Of a DNA stretch of 64,000 bases, positions 31,281 to 41,114 are shown piece after piece (position 1 is the first letter of the stretch; each line of letters starts with the position of its first letter). Both the position numbers and the translations under genes were made by a program. Origin of the DNA: Brucella sp. BE17 (GTDB lineage: Bacteria > Pseudomonadota > Alphaproteobacteria > Rhizobiales > Rhizobiaceae); NCBI RefSeq assembly GCF_039545455.1, contig NZ_CP154467.1:1674001-1738000 (forward strand), in the 5' to 3' direction. Below the pieces are notes generated by a model. It was not told the origin of the DNA and did not search any database. It saw nothing but the letters and a program-made list of their open reading frames with translations.

Positions 31281-32798
31281 TTACTTTTTCGGGGTCACAT
31301 TCCAGAAATGCGGCCAGTAGGTTGGCGTATAATCGGTGATCGTATTGGCAACACCGGACAAGGCGTTGAAATTGCCAACCTTATAAAGTGGTGCATCGTC
31401 ATAGATGACGGTCTGGATGCCTTCCCACGCTTTCAGCTTTTCCTCGTCCGTGGTGGCGTCCATATATTGTGCGACGGCCTTGGTCTTCTGGTCGGAAACA
31501 TACCAGCCCGGATAGGAATCGGTGATCGTATTGATCGTGGTGGGATCGCCGGGGAAATTGGAATGGGTGATGAAAATGTCCCATTGTTTCGCATCGGCGC
31601 GGCGTGTGGTCAGTGTTGCCCAGTCCACGACCTGGAAATCAACCTTGAAACCGGCAGCTTCCAGATAGGCCTTGGCGACTTCGCCAATCTTGTAGTGGAA
31701 CTCATATTGGCGACTGGTCAAAAGGCGGATTGGCGTGCCGTCGTAACCTGCATCCGCAAGGAGCTTCGCAGCAGCTTCGGGATCACCTTCGCCATAACGG
31801 GCGACACCTGCTTCCGTGTGCCAATAAAAGCCCTTCGGGAAGATCGAACCATCGACGCTGTAGAAGCGCTCGTCAGAAAAAGCTGCCAACATCATGTCGG
31901 ATGCGTTCAAGGCTGCCTGCACCGCCTGACGCAGTTCCTTCTTGGCCAGCACGCCTTCCTTCATATTCATGTTGAGCGAAGCCCAGCCGGTATTCTCAAA
32001 AATAACGGGCTTTGCCTTATCGCTTCCCTCGATGCGTTCAAAAGTGCTCACGGGTAGGGAATCCGCAAAATCAAACTGGCCGGAAATCAAGCCTTCGACG
32101 CGGGTATTGGCATCGGGAACTGGCACGAAACGCAGTTCCTTGGCAATTGCTTCGCGTTTTCCGGCATAGTTGCTCGGCTCGCCTTCAGGCGATTTGTAAT
32201 CCTCGAAACGCACAAGCTGCGTATATTGGTCGGGCTTGCGTTCCTTAAGCGCATAGGGACCAGTGCCGATAAATTTGGTCAGCGTATCTTCAACCGTCTC
32301 GGACGGAATGATGACGGACGCCTGAGAAAGCGTGGCCAGAAGCGGCGCATAGCGTGACTTGAGCTTGAAGATCACCGCATGATCGCCATCTTCGCTGAGG
32401 CTTTCGACAATTTCGGCGACCTGCTTGCCCTTGGTGTTGATCTCCATCCAGCGTTTGAGCGATGCGACGACATCCTTGGCGTCGAAATCGCTGCCATCAT
32501 GGAATTTAACACCTTCGCGCAAGGCGATGCGGTAGGTCAGGCCATCTTCCGATATTTCGGGCATAGCTGCTGCGAGCAGCGGCACAGACTTCCACTCAGC
32601 ATCATAGGTGAACAGCGTTTCAAAAATATGCTGATCAATGGTCAGCACGATATCCGTCGGCGTCTGCATGACATCGAGTGTTGGCGGCTCACCAATGGTT
32701 GCAATGGTCAGAACACCATCTTGAGCCTGGGCCAGCGCGATAGCGCTTGAACAGGCAAGAGCGGCTGTGGCTGCTGCAATCAAGAGACTTTTCTTCAT
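31281..32798 (-). CDS. Periplasmic substrate-binding protein, peptide/nickel SBP family 5
   Basis: 505 residues with signal peptide MKKSLLIAAATAALACSSAI and cleavage near ALAQA. Family signature: PLLAAAMPEISEDGLTYRIA LREGVKFHDGSDFDAKDVV (in parts). It would deliver an oligopeptide or peptide-like compound to the DppBC permeases. The bound ligand cannot be read from sequence; the M81 peptidase and deoxygalactonate kinase/aldolase in the same operon suggest a sugar-acid-containing or modified peptide, which is inference. Confidence 0.92.
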   Translation of the reverse strand: MKKSLLIAAATAALACSSAIALAQAQDGVLTIATIGEPPTLDVMQTPTDIVLTIDQHIFETLFTYDAEWKSVPLLAAAMPEISEDGLTYRIALREGVKFHDGSDFDAKDVVASLKRWMEINTKGKQVAEIVESLSEDGDHAVIFKLKSRYAPLLATLSQASVIIPSETVEDTLTKFIGTGPYALKERKPDQYTQLVRFEDYKSPEGEPSNYAGKREAIAKELRFVPVPDANTRVEGLISGQFDFADSLPVSTFERIEGSDKAKPVIFENTGWASLNMNMKEGVLAKKELRQAVQAALNASDMMLAAFSDERFYSVDGSIFPKGFYWHTEAGVARYGEGDPEAAAKLLADAGYDGTPIRLLTSRQYEFHYKIGEVAKAYLEAAGFKVDFQVVDWATLTTRRADAKQWDIFITHSNFPGDPTTINTITDSYPGWYVSDQKTKAVAQYMDATTDEEKLKAWEGIQTVIYDDAPLYKVGNFNALSGVANTITDYTPTYWPHFWNVTPKK

Positions 32799-32845
32799 GA
32801 CTTACTCCCCTTTTTTGGATTGGCGTTTCGCCGCTCCCCTAATGA

Positions 32846-34324
32846 TTAATCCAGTCCAAGCGGGTCGGCGACCCGTGGCCAAAGTTCAAGACTTGCCTTG
32901 CGATAGGGCGTTGTTGCCGGATCTGTCGGATAGGATGTCGGAGCCGCGATATAAACGATCTCCGAGGTGATTGGCTGAAAACCGGCCTGAAAATGGTTGG
33001 TCGACTTGACCAGCAGGAAATCCTTGGCGCGGAAATCAATATCCAGATTGGTGAAAATATCCGGCTCGTAGGTCTGCGAACGGCTGGTGATCAGGATGAT
33101 ATCGATCTTTGTTCCCACCGGTCGCACCACCGCGACGCGACCAAGATTGACGCGACTTTTGCGAAAACTCTGCCAGCCTGCATCCATCACTTTTGTAATT
33201 GTAACCGTGAGATCAAGCGGATCGCCGCCCTGCCATGATGATTTTCCGCCAATGCGAATGTCGAGTTCTGCACCTTCTCCCGCCGCATGACAGAAAGAGA
33301 CGGCAATCGGGTCCCAGAGGGTCGCAACACCAAAATTATCAAGCCCACGCTCGATCATGCGGCGAATGATATAGGTCGCGTCTCCCGCAACACCGCCACC
33401 CGGATTATCCCAGATATCGGAGATGACGACGGGCAGCGTTGGATTTGCCTCACGCACCGCAATGGCATGATCAAGCCCGGCTTCCGTTTCAAACATCGGC
33501 ATGGCTGTGCGCTTGCGCATGGCATAAAGCTCGTGCCCGAGGTTTTGAGCCAAGGTGTCCCCTTTGGCTTTGTCATTATCGCTCACAACGATGATGCGCG
33601 TACCCATGTCCGGTGCGTCCCCGGCCATGAAGCCGTGAATGACGGATACGGAAAGAATGCCATTCTTGCCCTGCAGGGCGACCAGACGGTCGACGAAGGA
33701 GCGCATCGGCTCACGGCTGGTCGGATAGATGGTGATCATGCGGCAATCAAATGTCGAGATGACCGGTTTGATCTCTCCGCGCAATGTGCGTAAAGCCAGA
33801 TCAACGACATGTTCGCCGCGTTCTTCAAAATCCGTATGTGGGAATTCGAGGAAAGTCGCCATGATATCGAGATTGGCGACGCGCTTGGTCGTCAAATGGC
33901 TGTGCGGGTCGAATTCCGCTGCGATAAGCACGTCAGGACCGACGATCTCGCGCACACGCGCCAGAAAATCGCCCTCCGGGTCATCATATCCTTGCGCGAC
34001 CATGGCGCCATGGAGCCCAAGCACAACGCCATCAACAGGCAAGGCAGCCTTCAACTCATCCAGAATGATGTCGCGCAAAGTCTCATAGGTCTGGCGCTGA
34101 ATAAGACCCGCTGGCTCAGCCCAGCAGGATGTACCCTCAATGACGGTGAAACCTTCCGCACGGCCACGTCGACGCAGGATCGGCACCACGGACGAGCACA
34201 GTGTCGGTGTGTCTGGATGTTCACCCGGTCCCGCATAGAATGCCGCCCTGAACGCATCCATATCGGTTGGAACCGGTGAAAAAGTGTTGGTTTCTGTGGC
34301 CAGTGAGGCTGTAAAAATACGCAT
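32846..34324 (-). CDS. M81-family metallopeptidase (MlrC/microcystinase C-like)
   Basis: 492 residues. N-terminal MRIFTASLATETNTFSPVPT and LHGAMVAQGYDDPEGDFL are hallmarks of the DUF1485/MlrC family; DPHSHLT and SDIWDNPGGGVAGDATYI carry probable metal ligands. The first known member, MlrC, cuts linearised microcystin peptides; most others are uncharacterised and sit beside peptide ABC transporters, as here. No signal peptide, so cytoplasmic. Start at 34322-34324; an upstream in-frame ATG would add 27 unconserved residues. First gene of the operon running to ridA. Confidence 0.88.
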   Translation of the reverse strand: MRIFTASLATETNTFSPVPTDMDAFRAAFYAGPGEHPDTPTLCSSVVPILRRRGRAEGFTVIEGTSCWAEPAGLIQRQTYETLRDIILDELKAALPVDGVVLGLHGAMVAQGYDDPEGDFLARVREIVGPDVLIAAEFDPHSHLTTKRVANLDIMATFLEFPHTDFEERGEHVVDLALRTLRGEIKPVISTFDCRMITIYPTSREPMRSFVDRLVALQGKNGILSVSVIHGFMAGDAPDMGTRIIVVSDNDKAKGDTLAQNLGHELYAMRKRTAMPMFETEAGLDHAIAVREANPTLPVVISDIWDNPGGGVAGDATYIIRRMIERGLDNFGVATLWDPIAVSFCHAAGEGAELDIRIGGKSSWQGGDPLDLTVTITKVMDAGWQSFRKSRVNLGRVAVVRPVGTKIDIILITSRSQTYEPDIFTNLDIDFRAKDFLLVKSTNHFQAGFQPITSEIVYIAAPTSYPTDPATTPYRKASLELWPRVADPLGLD

Positions 34325-34665
34325 GCAATCGCCAAGCTTTAATGAGGTTGGAAAATCCCTCTCCGTCGCATCTGCCACGGTTGCAAGAATTTCATCATTC
34401 GACACGATTTATGAAAACGTCCTCGCAGTTCGCCTCTTATTTTGTAATTTATTTTCTTAATAATGCGAGAGTGAGGCTGTATGTCAACCGGATTTACGGG
34501 CCATTTCGGAGCCAAATTAGACGTTATGTAAATTTCATGAAATTGATTTTCATCGAAAAGAGTGTCATTCAATTACAGCGTCATCAAAATAAGACGACAA
34601 TCGAACCGGTTAGCTGCAACAAGCCCGTCAAAGGCTGCGACAAGGAAAACACTGCGCGGTCCAAT
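34325..34665. promoter_or_regulatory. Promoter region of the M81-dpp-dgo operon
   Basis: About 340 bp without a gene, AT-rich at 34420-34560. It must carry the promoter of the long minus-strand operon. I see no exact long dyad; stretches such as TTATTTTGTAATTTATTTTC (34437-34456) suit a promoter. No small open frame is convincing. Confidence 0.4.
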
Positions 34666-34704
34666 CATGAAAAAAAGAGCCTCACGGAAGCTCTTTTTTT
34701 CATG
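34666..34704 (-). terminator. Strong hairpin terminator after the PLP aldolase-like gene
   Basis: CATGAAAAAAAGAGC (34666-34680) and GCTCTTTTTTTCATG (34690-34704) form a perfect 15-bp inverted repeat around a 9-base loop. With A and T runs on both sides it can work on either strand. It lies 43 bp past the stop of the minus-strand gene at 34747. Confidence 0.88.
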
Positions 34705-34746
34705 AAAATTTTGTTCGTATTTCAAGTCTACACAGTTCGGTGAAGC

Positions 34747-35835
34747 TTACCAGACCGTTCCGCGTGCGGCGACATCTTCGACACGCGTTACAACGCCGTC
34801 ACGATGGAAAACCATCCGGTCAAACAAATTGCTGACGACGCAGGTATGGTTGGGAATGACCCGAACCATCGCACCAATGGCGGGAAAATCGAGTTTGCAG
34901 TCGCTGAGATCGACCACGGCGTGTTCTTCCGAAAGCGAGACGATACGCGCGCCTTCAAAGCCCTCAATAGCGCCAAAATCGGAAAACCCCAAAAGGTCGG
35001 ATGTCAGCGCCTTGGAACCGCAGTCAAGAACCGCCCGGTTTTCAGCCGGGCGCGAAACAACGGTTGCCAGAATGTGCATGGCAAGATCGTTGGCGGTGCA
35101 TTGCCCGGCACGCACCATGCTGCGATCATTATACACATAGGTGCCGGCACGATGCTCGGTTGCAGATGGCACCAGATTTGCAGAATAAAGGTCTGGTGAG
35201 CCGCCATTGGAACGGACCGGACAATCCAGCCCCTCTGCCTGGAGCTTTTCCATCGTATCGACAATAAAGCGCTCCACAGCCTGCGCGCCGCCGATAGCCG
35301 GATAGGTCAGAATACCGGCAAAGCGCAAACCGGATTGTGCGGCAATGAGCTTTGCCAGCGCAACAGCCGCGTCCGGTGTCTGTACACCACAGCGCTTGCC
35401 ACCCGTATCGCATTCGACAAGCACGGACAGAGGACGTTCCGTATCAAAGGTTTCGGCAAGCCCTGCCACCACTGTCGCATTGTCTGCTGTTACCTTTAGC
35501 GCGCCGATCTTGTCATTCAACGCCTTCAGCCGAGCGAGCTTGGCTTTTCCCAGAATATTGTAGGTGATGAGAATATCGTCGAACCCCGCAGCCGCAAAAA
35601 CCTCAGCTTCGGTGACTTTCTGGCAATTGATGCCCACAGCACCTGCCTCGACCTGCTGACGGGCGATCGCTGGAATCTTGTGCGTCTTGATGTGCGGCCT
35701 AAACGACTTGCCGCTCTTTGCGATATAGTCCTGTGCACGGGCGATATTCGCTGCAAGCCTGTCTTCATCAATAATGGGCAAAGGCGTTGGCAGATCGTCT
35801 ATGCGTGTACCCACTTCGGGCCAGGGGAATGTCAT
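34747..35835 (-). CDS. D-threonine aldolase / D-serine dehydratase-like PLP enzyme
   Basis: 362 residues. An N-terminal alanine-racemase-type barrel holds the PLP lysine in FRPHIKTHKIPAIARQQ. The C-terminal DSD1-type domain ends with VIPNHTCVVSNLFD, where H and C are the metal ligands known in eukaryote-type D-serine dehydratases. Reactions in this family: retro-aldol cleavage of D-3-hydroxy amino acids or their dehydration. Start at 35833-35835 (MTFPWPEVG). It is divergent from an RpiR regulator and neighbours an operon ending in a Rid deaminase. Confidence 0.88.
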   Translation of the reverse strand: MTFPWPEVGTRIDDLPTPLPIIDEDRLAANIARAQDYIAKSGKSFRPHIKTHKIPAIARQQVEAGAVGINCQKVTEAEVFAAAGFDDILITYNILGKAKLARLKALNDKIGALKVTADNATVVAGLAETFDTERPLSVLVECDTGGKRCGVQTPDAAVALAKLIAAQSGLRFAGILTYPAIGGAQAVERFIVDTMEKLQAEGLDCPVRSNGGSPDLYSANLVPSATEHRAGTYVYNDRSMVRAGQCTANDLAMHILATVVSRPAENRAVLDCGSKALTSDLLGFSDFGAIEGFEGARIVSLSEEHAVVDLSDCKLDFPAIGAMVRVIPNHTCVVSNLFDRMVFHRDGVVTRVEDVAARGTVW

Positions 35836-35984
35836 CCGGAAACCTCTTGTCTCAGAAACCGTGTATATAATTTTCCTGAAGGGCAGATTTCTGCCGTTCG
35901 TGTTGACACTATTGCAGGTATTTTCCATAAATGTGTAATTATTTTTCAGAATTCGCGCCTGCATCGAAGGGACAACACGCTCCT

Positions 35985-36848
35985 ATGGATATTATTCACG
36001 CGCTCAGCGATGAAGACGGCAGGCTTTCAGTACTTGAGAAAAAACTCGCGGGTTTTGTGCTCGACAATGTGGATTTTGTTGTCAATTCATCCATCAGTGA
36101 ACTGGCTGCAAAAGTGAAGGTTTCCGCGCCGACCGTGACACGGTTCTGTCGCCATCTTGGCTGTCAGGGCTATTCCGACTTCAAGGTGCAATTAGCCAAA
36201 ATAACCTATGTGGGACTGCGTTACCTTACACCGGAAACCCAGACCAGCAGCGTCGAAGAAGTTGCGGAAGATATCATCACCAAAGCGCAGAATGCGCTGT
36301 TTCAATTGCATCGCCAACTCGATCTCGAAGCGATCAGCAAGGCCGCTGACCTTTTGCGTGGTGCCAGTTTCATTCAGGCTTTCGGGGCAAGCGGGAACTC
36401 GGCGATGATCGCCAATGAGTTGCATAACCGGCTGTTCCGCCTTGGTTGCCCTATTCATTCATCCAATGACCACAGCATGAATATCATGCTCTCTTCTGCC
36501 GCCCTGCCCGGAACGGTGATGATCGGCTCGTCGATCACCGGACGCGATCCCGATCTGTTGCATTGCGTCAAACTCTTGCGGGAGCGGAGCATCCCGACGA
36601 TCGTCATCACGCAGAGCAACTCGCCTCTTGCAAAAGCCTGCGATGTGCTCATCGCAATTGACCTTCAGGAAGGCAATAACATCTTCCGCCCGACCTCCAC
36701 GCGCTATGCCTATCTCGCAGCCGTCGACATCCTGGCCAATATGGTCGCCTATGCGGATCGCAACCGTGCAGTGCGCATTCTACGCCAGATCAAGGAAGAA
36801 CTCGTCCGCTCGCGCGATGGCGACGACCGTCAGGTGCTGGGCGACTGA
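35985..36848 (+). CDS. RpiR-family transcriptional regulator
   Basis: 287 residues. The N-terminal HTH_6 domain has SISELAAKVKVSAPTVTRFC RHLGCQGYSDFK (in parts), and the C-terminal SIS domain has FIQAFGASGNSAMIANELHN and VMIGSSITGRDPDLLHCVKL. RpiR proteins sense phosphosugars through SIS. It is divergent from the D-threonine-aldolase-like gene and close to the dgoK/dgoA operon, so KDPGal or a related phosphosugar is a plausible effector. Start ATG 35985 is the one that fits the family length. Confidence 0.87.
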   Translation: MDIIHALSDEDGRLSVLEKKLAGFVLDNVDFVVNSSISELAAKVKVSAPTVTRFCRHLGCQGYSDFKVQLAKITYVGLRYLTPETQTSSVEEVAEDIITKAQNALFQLHRQLDLEAISKAADLLRGASFIQAFGASGNSAMIANELHNRLFRLGCPIHSSNDHSMNIMLSSAALPGTVMIGSSITGRDPDLLHCVKLLRERSIPTIVITQSNSPLAKACDVLIAIDLQEGNNIFRPTSTRYAYLAAVDILANMVAYADRNRAVRILRQIKEELVRSRDGDDRQVLGD

Positions 36849-36924
36849 ACAGAAAGCACCGATCGCTTTTCAGTCATGTCCTGCATTAGAATGGGGACTC
36901 GTTCGCACCATCACCCGCGACCGA

Positions 36925-37650
36925 TCACACTGCCAGAAAACCACCATCTACTGGCAAGGTAATCCCTGTGACCATCGCGCTGTCATCACCTAAAAGCAGC
37001 GCAATTGCCTGCGCAACATCTTGCGATTGGGCAAAGCGATTAACCGGATGGCGCACCATCATCGGCGCGCTTTTTGCGGGATCGCTCCATGCTTCAAGCG
37101 CCAGCTCGGTCAGTGTGATTGTGGGAGCAACCGCATTGACACGGATACCATGCGGTCCCAGTTCCTTGGCGAGAACCCGCGTTGCGCCTTCAAGCCCTGC
37201 CTTGGATGCGGCATAACACAAATGGTCCTGAAAACCGCGATGCCCGGCAATGGATGTGATATTGACGATAGCGCCGCCGCCGCCCGCTGCCACGCGCATG
37301 CGGGCAAACTCCTGACACCCAATCAGCGCTGCGCGCAGATTGATGCTCATAACTGCCTCATAACCGGCATCGCTCATATCAAAAACGCTCTCAAGAACAT
37401 TGGTGCCTGCGCTATTGATGAGATAATCGCATAGCCCAGCCTCTTTGAACGCGTCACGCGCGGCTTTTACATCGGCCAGATCGACACGGATCGAACGACC
37501 GCCGATTTCCGCACGCAAGCTATCGAGATCAGACTGGGTACGGCTCAGCGCCACCACTTCTGCGCCACGATTGGCCATCAATTGCGCACAGGCGCGACCA
37601 ATACCTTTGCCTGCCCCGGTAACAATGACGGTTTTTCCCGAAAACTGCAT
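36925..37650 (-). CDS. Short-chain dehydrogenase, L-xylulose reductase-like
   Basis: 241 residues. NAD(P) motif TGAGKGIGRACAQL; active-site serine in NITSIAG and YAASKAGLE supplies the YxxxK pair. The N-terminal MQFSGKTVIVTGAGKGIGRA and the GGFLAV-type end are very like dicarbonyl/L-xylulose reductases. In this operon it would interconvert a ketose and polyol. Last gene of the polyol operon, 49 bp after the FGGY kinase. Confidence 0.85.
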   Translation of the reverse strand: MQFSGKTVIVTGAGKGIGRACAQLMANRGAEVVALSRTQSDLDSLRAEIGGRSIRVDLADVKAARDAFKEAGLCDYLINSAGTNVLESVFDMSDAGYEAVMSINLRAALIGCQEFARMRVAAGGGGAIVNITSIAGHRGFQDHLCYAASKAGLEGATRVLAKELGPHGIRVNAVAPTITLTELALEAWSDPAKSAPMMVRHPVNRFAQSQDVAQAIALLLGDDSAMVTGITLPVDGGFLAV

Positions 37651-37699
37651 AGTAACAACCTCTTTGGCGAGATCCCCCGCCTGTTATTAAAACAATGAA

Positions 37700-39328
37700 T
37701 TATGCTGATAGTGCCTGTGCCATGCTCTGACGTATATCTCGGGCGCTGTGCTGCAATGTCAGAAAAGCCTTATAACGTGCGTCATGCACTGCTCTGATGT
37801 CCGCTTGCGGCAGGCATTGTGTGCCGACGCGCGACATGGCTCCCATGGCCGTTTCCGTATCGGCAAAAAGAGCTGCCGCCATGGCGCCCAGAATTGCCGA
37901 TCCAAGCAGGACCGGCTCATCGCAATCGATCACCTCGACGGGCAGGCCCGACGCATCGGCCAGAAGCTGGCGGATGAGCGGATGAGCACCAGCGCCACCG
38001 CTGATGCTGATGGCCTGAACCGGAGCGCCATTTGCGCTTTGCGTATCGATGATCTGGCGCAGGCCATAGCCAAGACCGCAAACACCGGCAATATAAAGCG
38101 CGACAAGGCTGTCCACCCCTGTCTCCATGCCCTGACCTAGAATCACCGCACGCGCCTGCGGATCGGCAAAGGGTGCACGATTACCCAAGAATTCCGGGAC
38201 CACATGCAAAAGATCGGCGAGCCTTATGGCGTCGCTCGGTGAATTTGCTAGCATCAATGCCCGGTCACCAAGCCATTGCGGCAGGGATTTGCCTTCTGCT
38301 TTTGCGAGCATGCTGGCTTCGAGCGCTGCCGGTTGACATTGTACGAGATGATCGATTGCAGCACCCGCTGCCGATTGTCCGCCTTCATTGAGCCATTTGC
38401 CTGGCAGCATGGCCGAATAATAAGGCCCCCAGACACCGGGAACAAATGCGGCTTCTACCGTCGTTGTCATTGTGCAGGACGAGGTGCCAAAGACATAGGC
38501 GAGACATTTCACAGGATCGGCAACACCACCCTGAGCGCCCACCGTTCCCACGCCACCCGCATGGGCATCAATCAGTCCTGCGGCAACGGCAATGCCTGAG
38601 ACGAGCCCCATTTCGGCTGCTGCATCGGCTGTCAAACCCTGGTTAAGGGCGGTGCCGGGTGCGACGATGCTTTGCCCTATGCGGGCAAAGTCATCGTCTG
38701 CGAGATCGCCCAGACCAATTGACCGAAAATAGTCCGCATCCCATCGCCCTTCATGCGCCAGATAGGTCCATTTACAGGTCACGGTACAGGAAGAGCGCTC
38801 AAGTGCGCCGCTCGCCTTAAACGTCAGAAAATCCGTGAGATCAAAAAAATGCCGCGCCTTAGCATAGGTTTCGGGATTATTTTCGCGCAGCCAAAGTAGT
38901 TTTGGCGTCTGCATTTCGGGCGAAATACGCCCGCCGACATATTTGAGTACATCATGGTGGCCTGCATTGATCCGCTCGGCCTGTTCGAGTGCGCGATGGT
39001 CCATCCACACAATGATATCGCGCTCGCTGTCGCTACTCACCGGGAGAATTTTTTCATCCGCGCCAATGACGACGAGCGAGCAAGTGGCATCAAAACCAAT
39101 GCCTGCCACCGCAGTCGGATCAATACCGGCCCGTGCCACACTTTCACGAACGGCATCACATACCGCCCGCCATATCTGCTGGCTTGATTGCTCGACGAAA
39201 CCGCGATCATCCCGATAAAGATCGAGCGCTCGTTTGGCTGTGGCCAGAAGCTTGCCTGAGCGATCAAAAACACCGGCGCGGGCGGAACCCGTGCCGACAT
39301 CGACGCCAATCAGATATTTTGGGACCAT
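37700..39328 (-). CDS. FGGY-family carbohydrate kinase, probable D-ribulokinase
   Basis: 542 residues. N-terminal phosphate loop YLIGVDVGTGSARAGVFDRS; C-terminal ATP site SISGGAGAHPLIRQLLADAS. Length and the GFDATCSLVV, VWMDHRA, GLIDAHAGGVGTVGA motifs fit the ribulokinase-like (YpCarbK/FGGY) branch. With a ribitol-dehydrogenase-like enzyme upstream, D-ribulose is the likely substrate, giving ribulose-5-phosphate. Start 39326-39328. Confidence 0.86.
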   Translation of the reverse strand: MVPKYLIGVDVGTGSARAGVFDRSGKLLATAKRALDLYRDDRGFVEQSSQQIWRAVCDAVRESVARAGIDPTAVAGIGFDATCSLVVIGADEKILPVSSDSERDIIVWMDHRALEQAERINAGHHDVLKYVGGRISPEMQTPKLLWLRENNPETYAKARHFFDLTDFLTFKASGALERSSCTVTCKWTYLAHEGRWDADYFRSIGLGDLADDDFARIGQSIVAPGTALNQGLTADAAAEMGLVSGIAVAAGLIDAHAGGVGTVGAQGGVADPVKCLAYVFGTSSCTMTTTVEAAFVPGVWGPYYSAMLPGKWLNEGGQSAAGAAIDHLVQCQPAALEASMLAKAEGKSLPQWLGDRALMLANSPSDAIRLADLLHVVPEFLGNRAPFADPQARAVILGQGMETGVDSLVALYIAGVCGLGYGLRQIIDTQSANGAPVQAISISGGAGAHPLIRQLLADASGLPVEVIDCDEPVLLGSAILGAMAAALFADTETAMGAMSRVGTQCLPQADIRAVHDARYKAFLTLQHSARDIRQSMAQALSA

Positions 39329-39353
39329 TGAGATTTCACTCCGTGAAACGCGA

Positions 39354-40085
39354 TTATACCCGGTCGAAATTGGTCGGCAGAACCAACATATCGCGGATCG
39401 TGACTGTGCGCTTGCGCGTTAGCATATATTCAACCGCATCCGCCACTTCGCTCGGATCGATCAGGCTGCCTGATTCTTTTGCCTTGCGCAGATTTTCCTC
39501 CGGCCAGTCGGCCAGAAGCGCCGACACCACCGGACCGGGCGAGACTTGCGCCACACGCACACCATGCGGGATCATCTGGCGACGCATGGTCTGAACGAAG
39601 CAGGTGACAGCCCATTTGGACGAAGCATAGACTGGCTCCCAATAGGTCGGGTAATGGCCAGCGATTGAACAGGTGACGATGATGTCGCCGGTCTTGCGCT
39701 CGATCATGTGCGGCGCGACGGCATGAACATTCTTGATGACCGCATTGACGTTGAGGTTGAGCATCTGATCGATGGCTTCGGCTGTGGTTTCCGTCAGATC
39801 GCCACCAATATAGGTGCCAGCATTACAATAAAGAATATCGATATGATCGACCTTCTTCAGGATTTCCGGCACCATCGCGGCACAGCTTTCCGCATTGAGC
39901 AGATCAGTCACCTGTGCGATCGCCTTCTCGCCAAGTTCGCTTACGAGCGCGTTGAGCGCTGCCTCATTGCGATCCACCAACACGACCGTGGCACCTGCGG
40001 CAAGCAGTGTCTTGGTCGTAGCCAGTCCAATACCTGAAGCAGCCCCCGTGATGACTGCAATCTTGCCTTGAAGCGATTCCGCCAT
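39354..40085 (-). CDS. Short-chain dehydrogenase, probable ribitol 2-dehydrogenase
   Basis: 243 residues. NAD motif VITGAASGIGLATTKTLLAAG, catalytic TCSIAG serine and YASSKWAVT tyrosine/lysine. The overall sequence, with AGTYIGGDLTETTAEAIDQM, resembles bacterial ribitol dehydrogenases, which oxidise ribitol to D-ribulose. It lies between the ABC permease and the FGGY kinase, which agrees with that role. Arabitol or another pentitol is possible. Confidence 0.83.
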   Translation of the reverse strand: MAESLQGKIAVITGAASGIGLATTKTLLAAGATVVLVDRNEAALNALVSELGEKAIAQVTDLLNAESCAAMVPEILKKVDHIDILYCNAGTYIGGDLTETTAEAIDQMLNLNVNAVIKNVHAVAPHMIERKTGDIIVTCSIAGHYPTYWEPVYASSKWAVTCFVQTMRRQMIPHGVRVAQVSPGPVVSALLADWPEENLRKAKESGSLIDPSEVADAVEYMLTRKRTVTIRDMLVLPTNFDRV

Positions 40086-40136
40086 TTTACTCTCCTGTCT
40101 ATGCAGCCGGCCTGTTTCCGGCAGATTTTAAGATGA

Positions 40137-41114
40137 TTAGCGCCACTCACGCCCGATATAGATGGCAAGCAATATGATTCCGCCCTTGATCACATCCTGC
40201 AGATACGGATTGATGCCCATCAGGTTGAGACCATTGTTCAAAATGCCCAAAAGGATCGCGCCGATCAGCGTGCCGAGTACCAGACCGCGCCCACCGGCAA
40301 TAGCCGTGCCGCCTAAAACGACTGCGGCGATGGCATCAAGCTCGAAGCCCACGCCCGCATTGGGCTGGCCGCTCATCAGACGCCCGGTCAGAATAACCGC
40401 AGCCAGTGCCGATGTGAGGCCCGAGATCGCATAGACGGCAAGCTTGACACGCAGCGTCTTCACGCCTGAAAGCCGGGCTGCAGTTTCATTGCCACCCAAC
40501 GCATAGACATGTCGCCCGAAGGCCGTTCTTTCGAGCAACACCCACGCAATCGCATAGATGATCACCATGATGATGACCGGCACCGGGATCATGCCGATGC
40601 GCCCGACGCCAAACCATGAAACCCAGCTTGGCAGGCCGCTGATCGGATATCCGCCGGAATAAATAAGGCCGAGACCGCGCGCCATGCCCATGGTGGCAAG
40701 CGTCACGATAATAGCAGGCATTCGTCCCCATGCGACAAGCACACCGTTGATGGTACCAATTGCAAGTCCGATGAGCAGGCCAAGAGCAAGAGCAGCACTT
40801 GCCGGGATCCCCGCATGCACCATGAGGCCGGAAGCAAGGGTTCCGACCAATGCCATGACTGCGCCGACAGACAGATCGATACCACCGGTGAGAATGACAA
40901 AAGTCATGCCGACCGCCAGCACCGCCACGATGGAGACCTGCCGCAACACATTCAAAATGTTGGAGACGCTGAAGAAGTTGTCGCTGGCAAGCCCCATCAG
41001 GAGAGAGACGACGATCAGGCCCGCCAAGGGCAGCACCAGCGGCGAATGCAGCCAATGGCGCAGTGAAAAGCCGCTCTTCTTTTCAACTGTGGCAATATTT
41101 GCATCATTGGACAT
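40137..41114 (-). CDS. Ribose-type ABC transporter permease
   Basis: 325 residues, about nine hydrophobic segments. Family marks: [40 protein letters not shown] (in parts) and [18 protein letters not shown] [20 protein letters not shown]. Its start overlaps the ATPase gene's end by 11 bp. It forms the membrane channel of a pentose/polyol importer. Confidence 0.93.
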   Translation of the reverse strand: MSNDANIATVEKKSGFSLRHWLHSPLVLPLAGLIVVSLLMGLASDNFFSVSNILNVLRQVSIVAVLAVGMTFVILTGGIDLSVGAVMALVGTLASGLMVHAGIPASAALALGLLIGLAIGTINGVLVAWGRMPAIIVTLATMGMARGLGLIYSGGYPISGLPSWVSWFGVGRIGMIPVPVIIMVIIYAIAWVLLERTAFGRHVYALGGNETAARLSGVKTLRVKLAVYAISGLTSALAAVILTGRLMSGQPNAGVGFELDAIAAVVLGGTAIAGGRGLVLGTLIGAILLGILNNGLNLMGINPYLQDVIKGGIILLAIYIGREWR

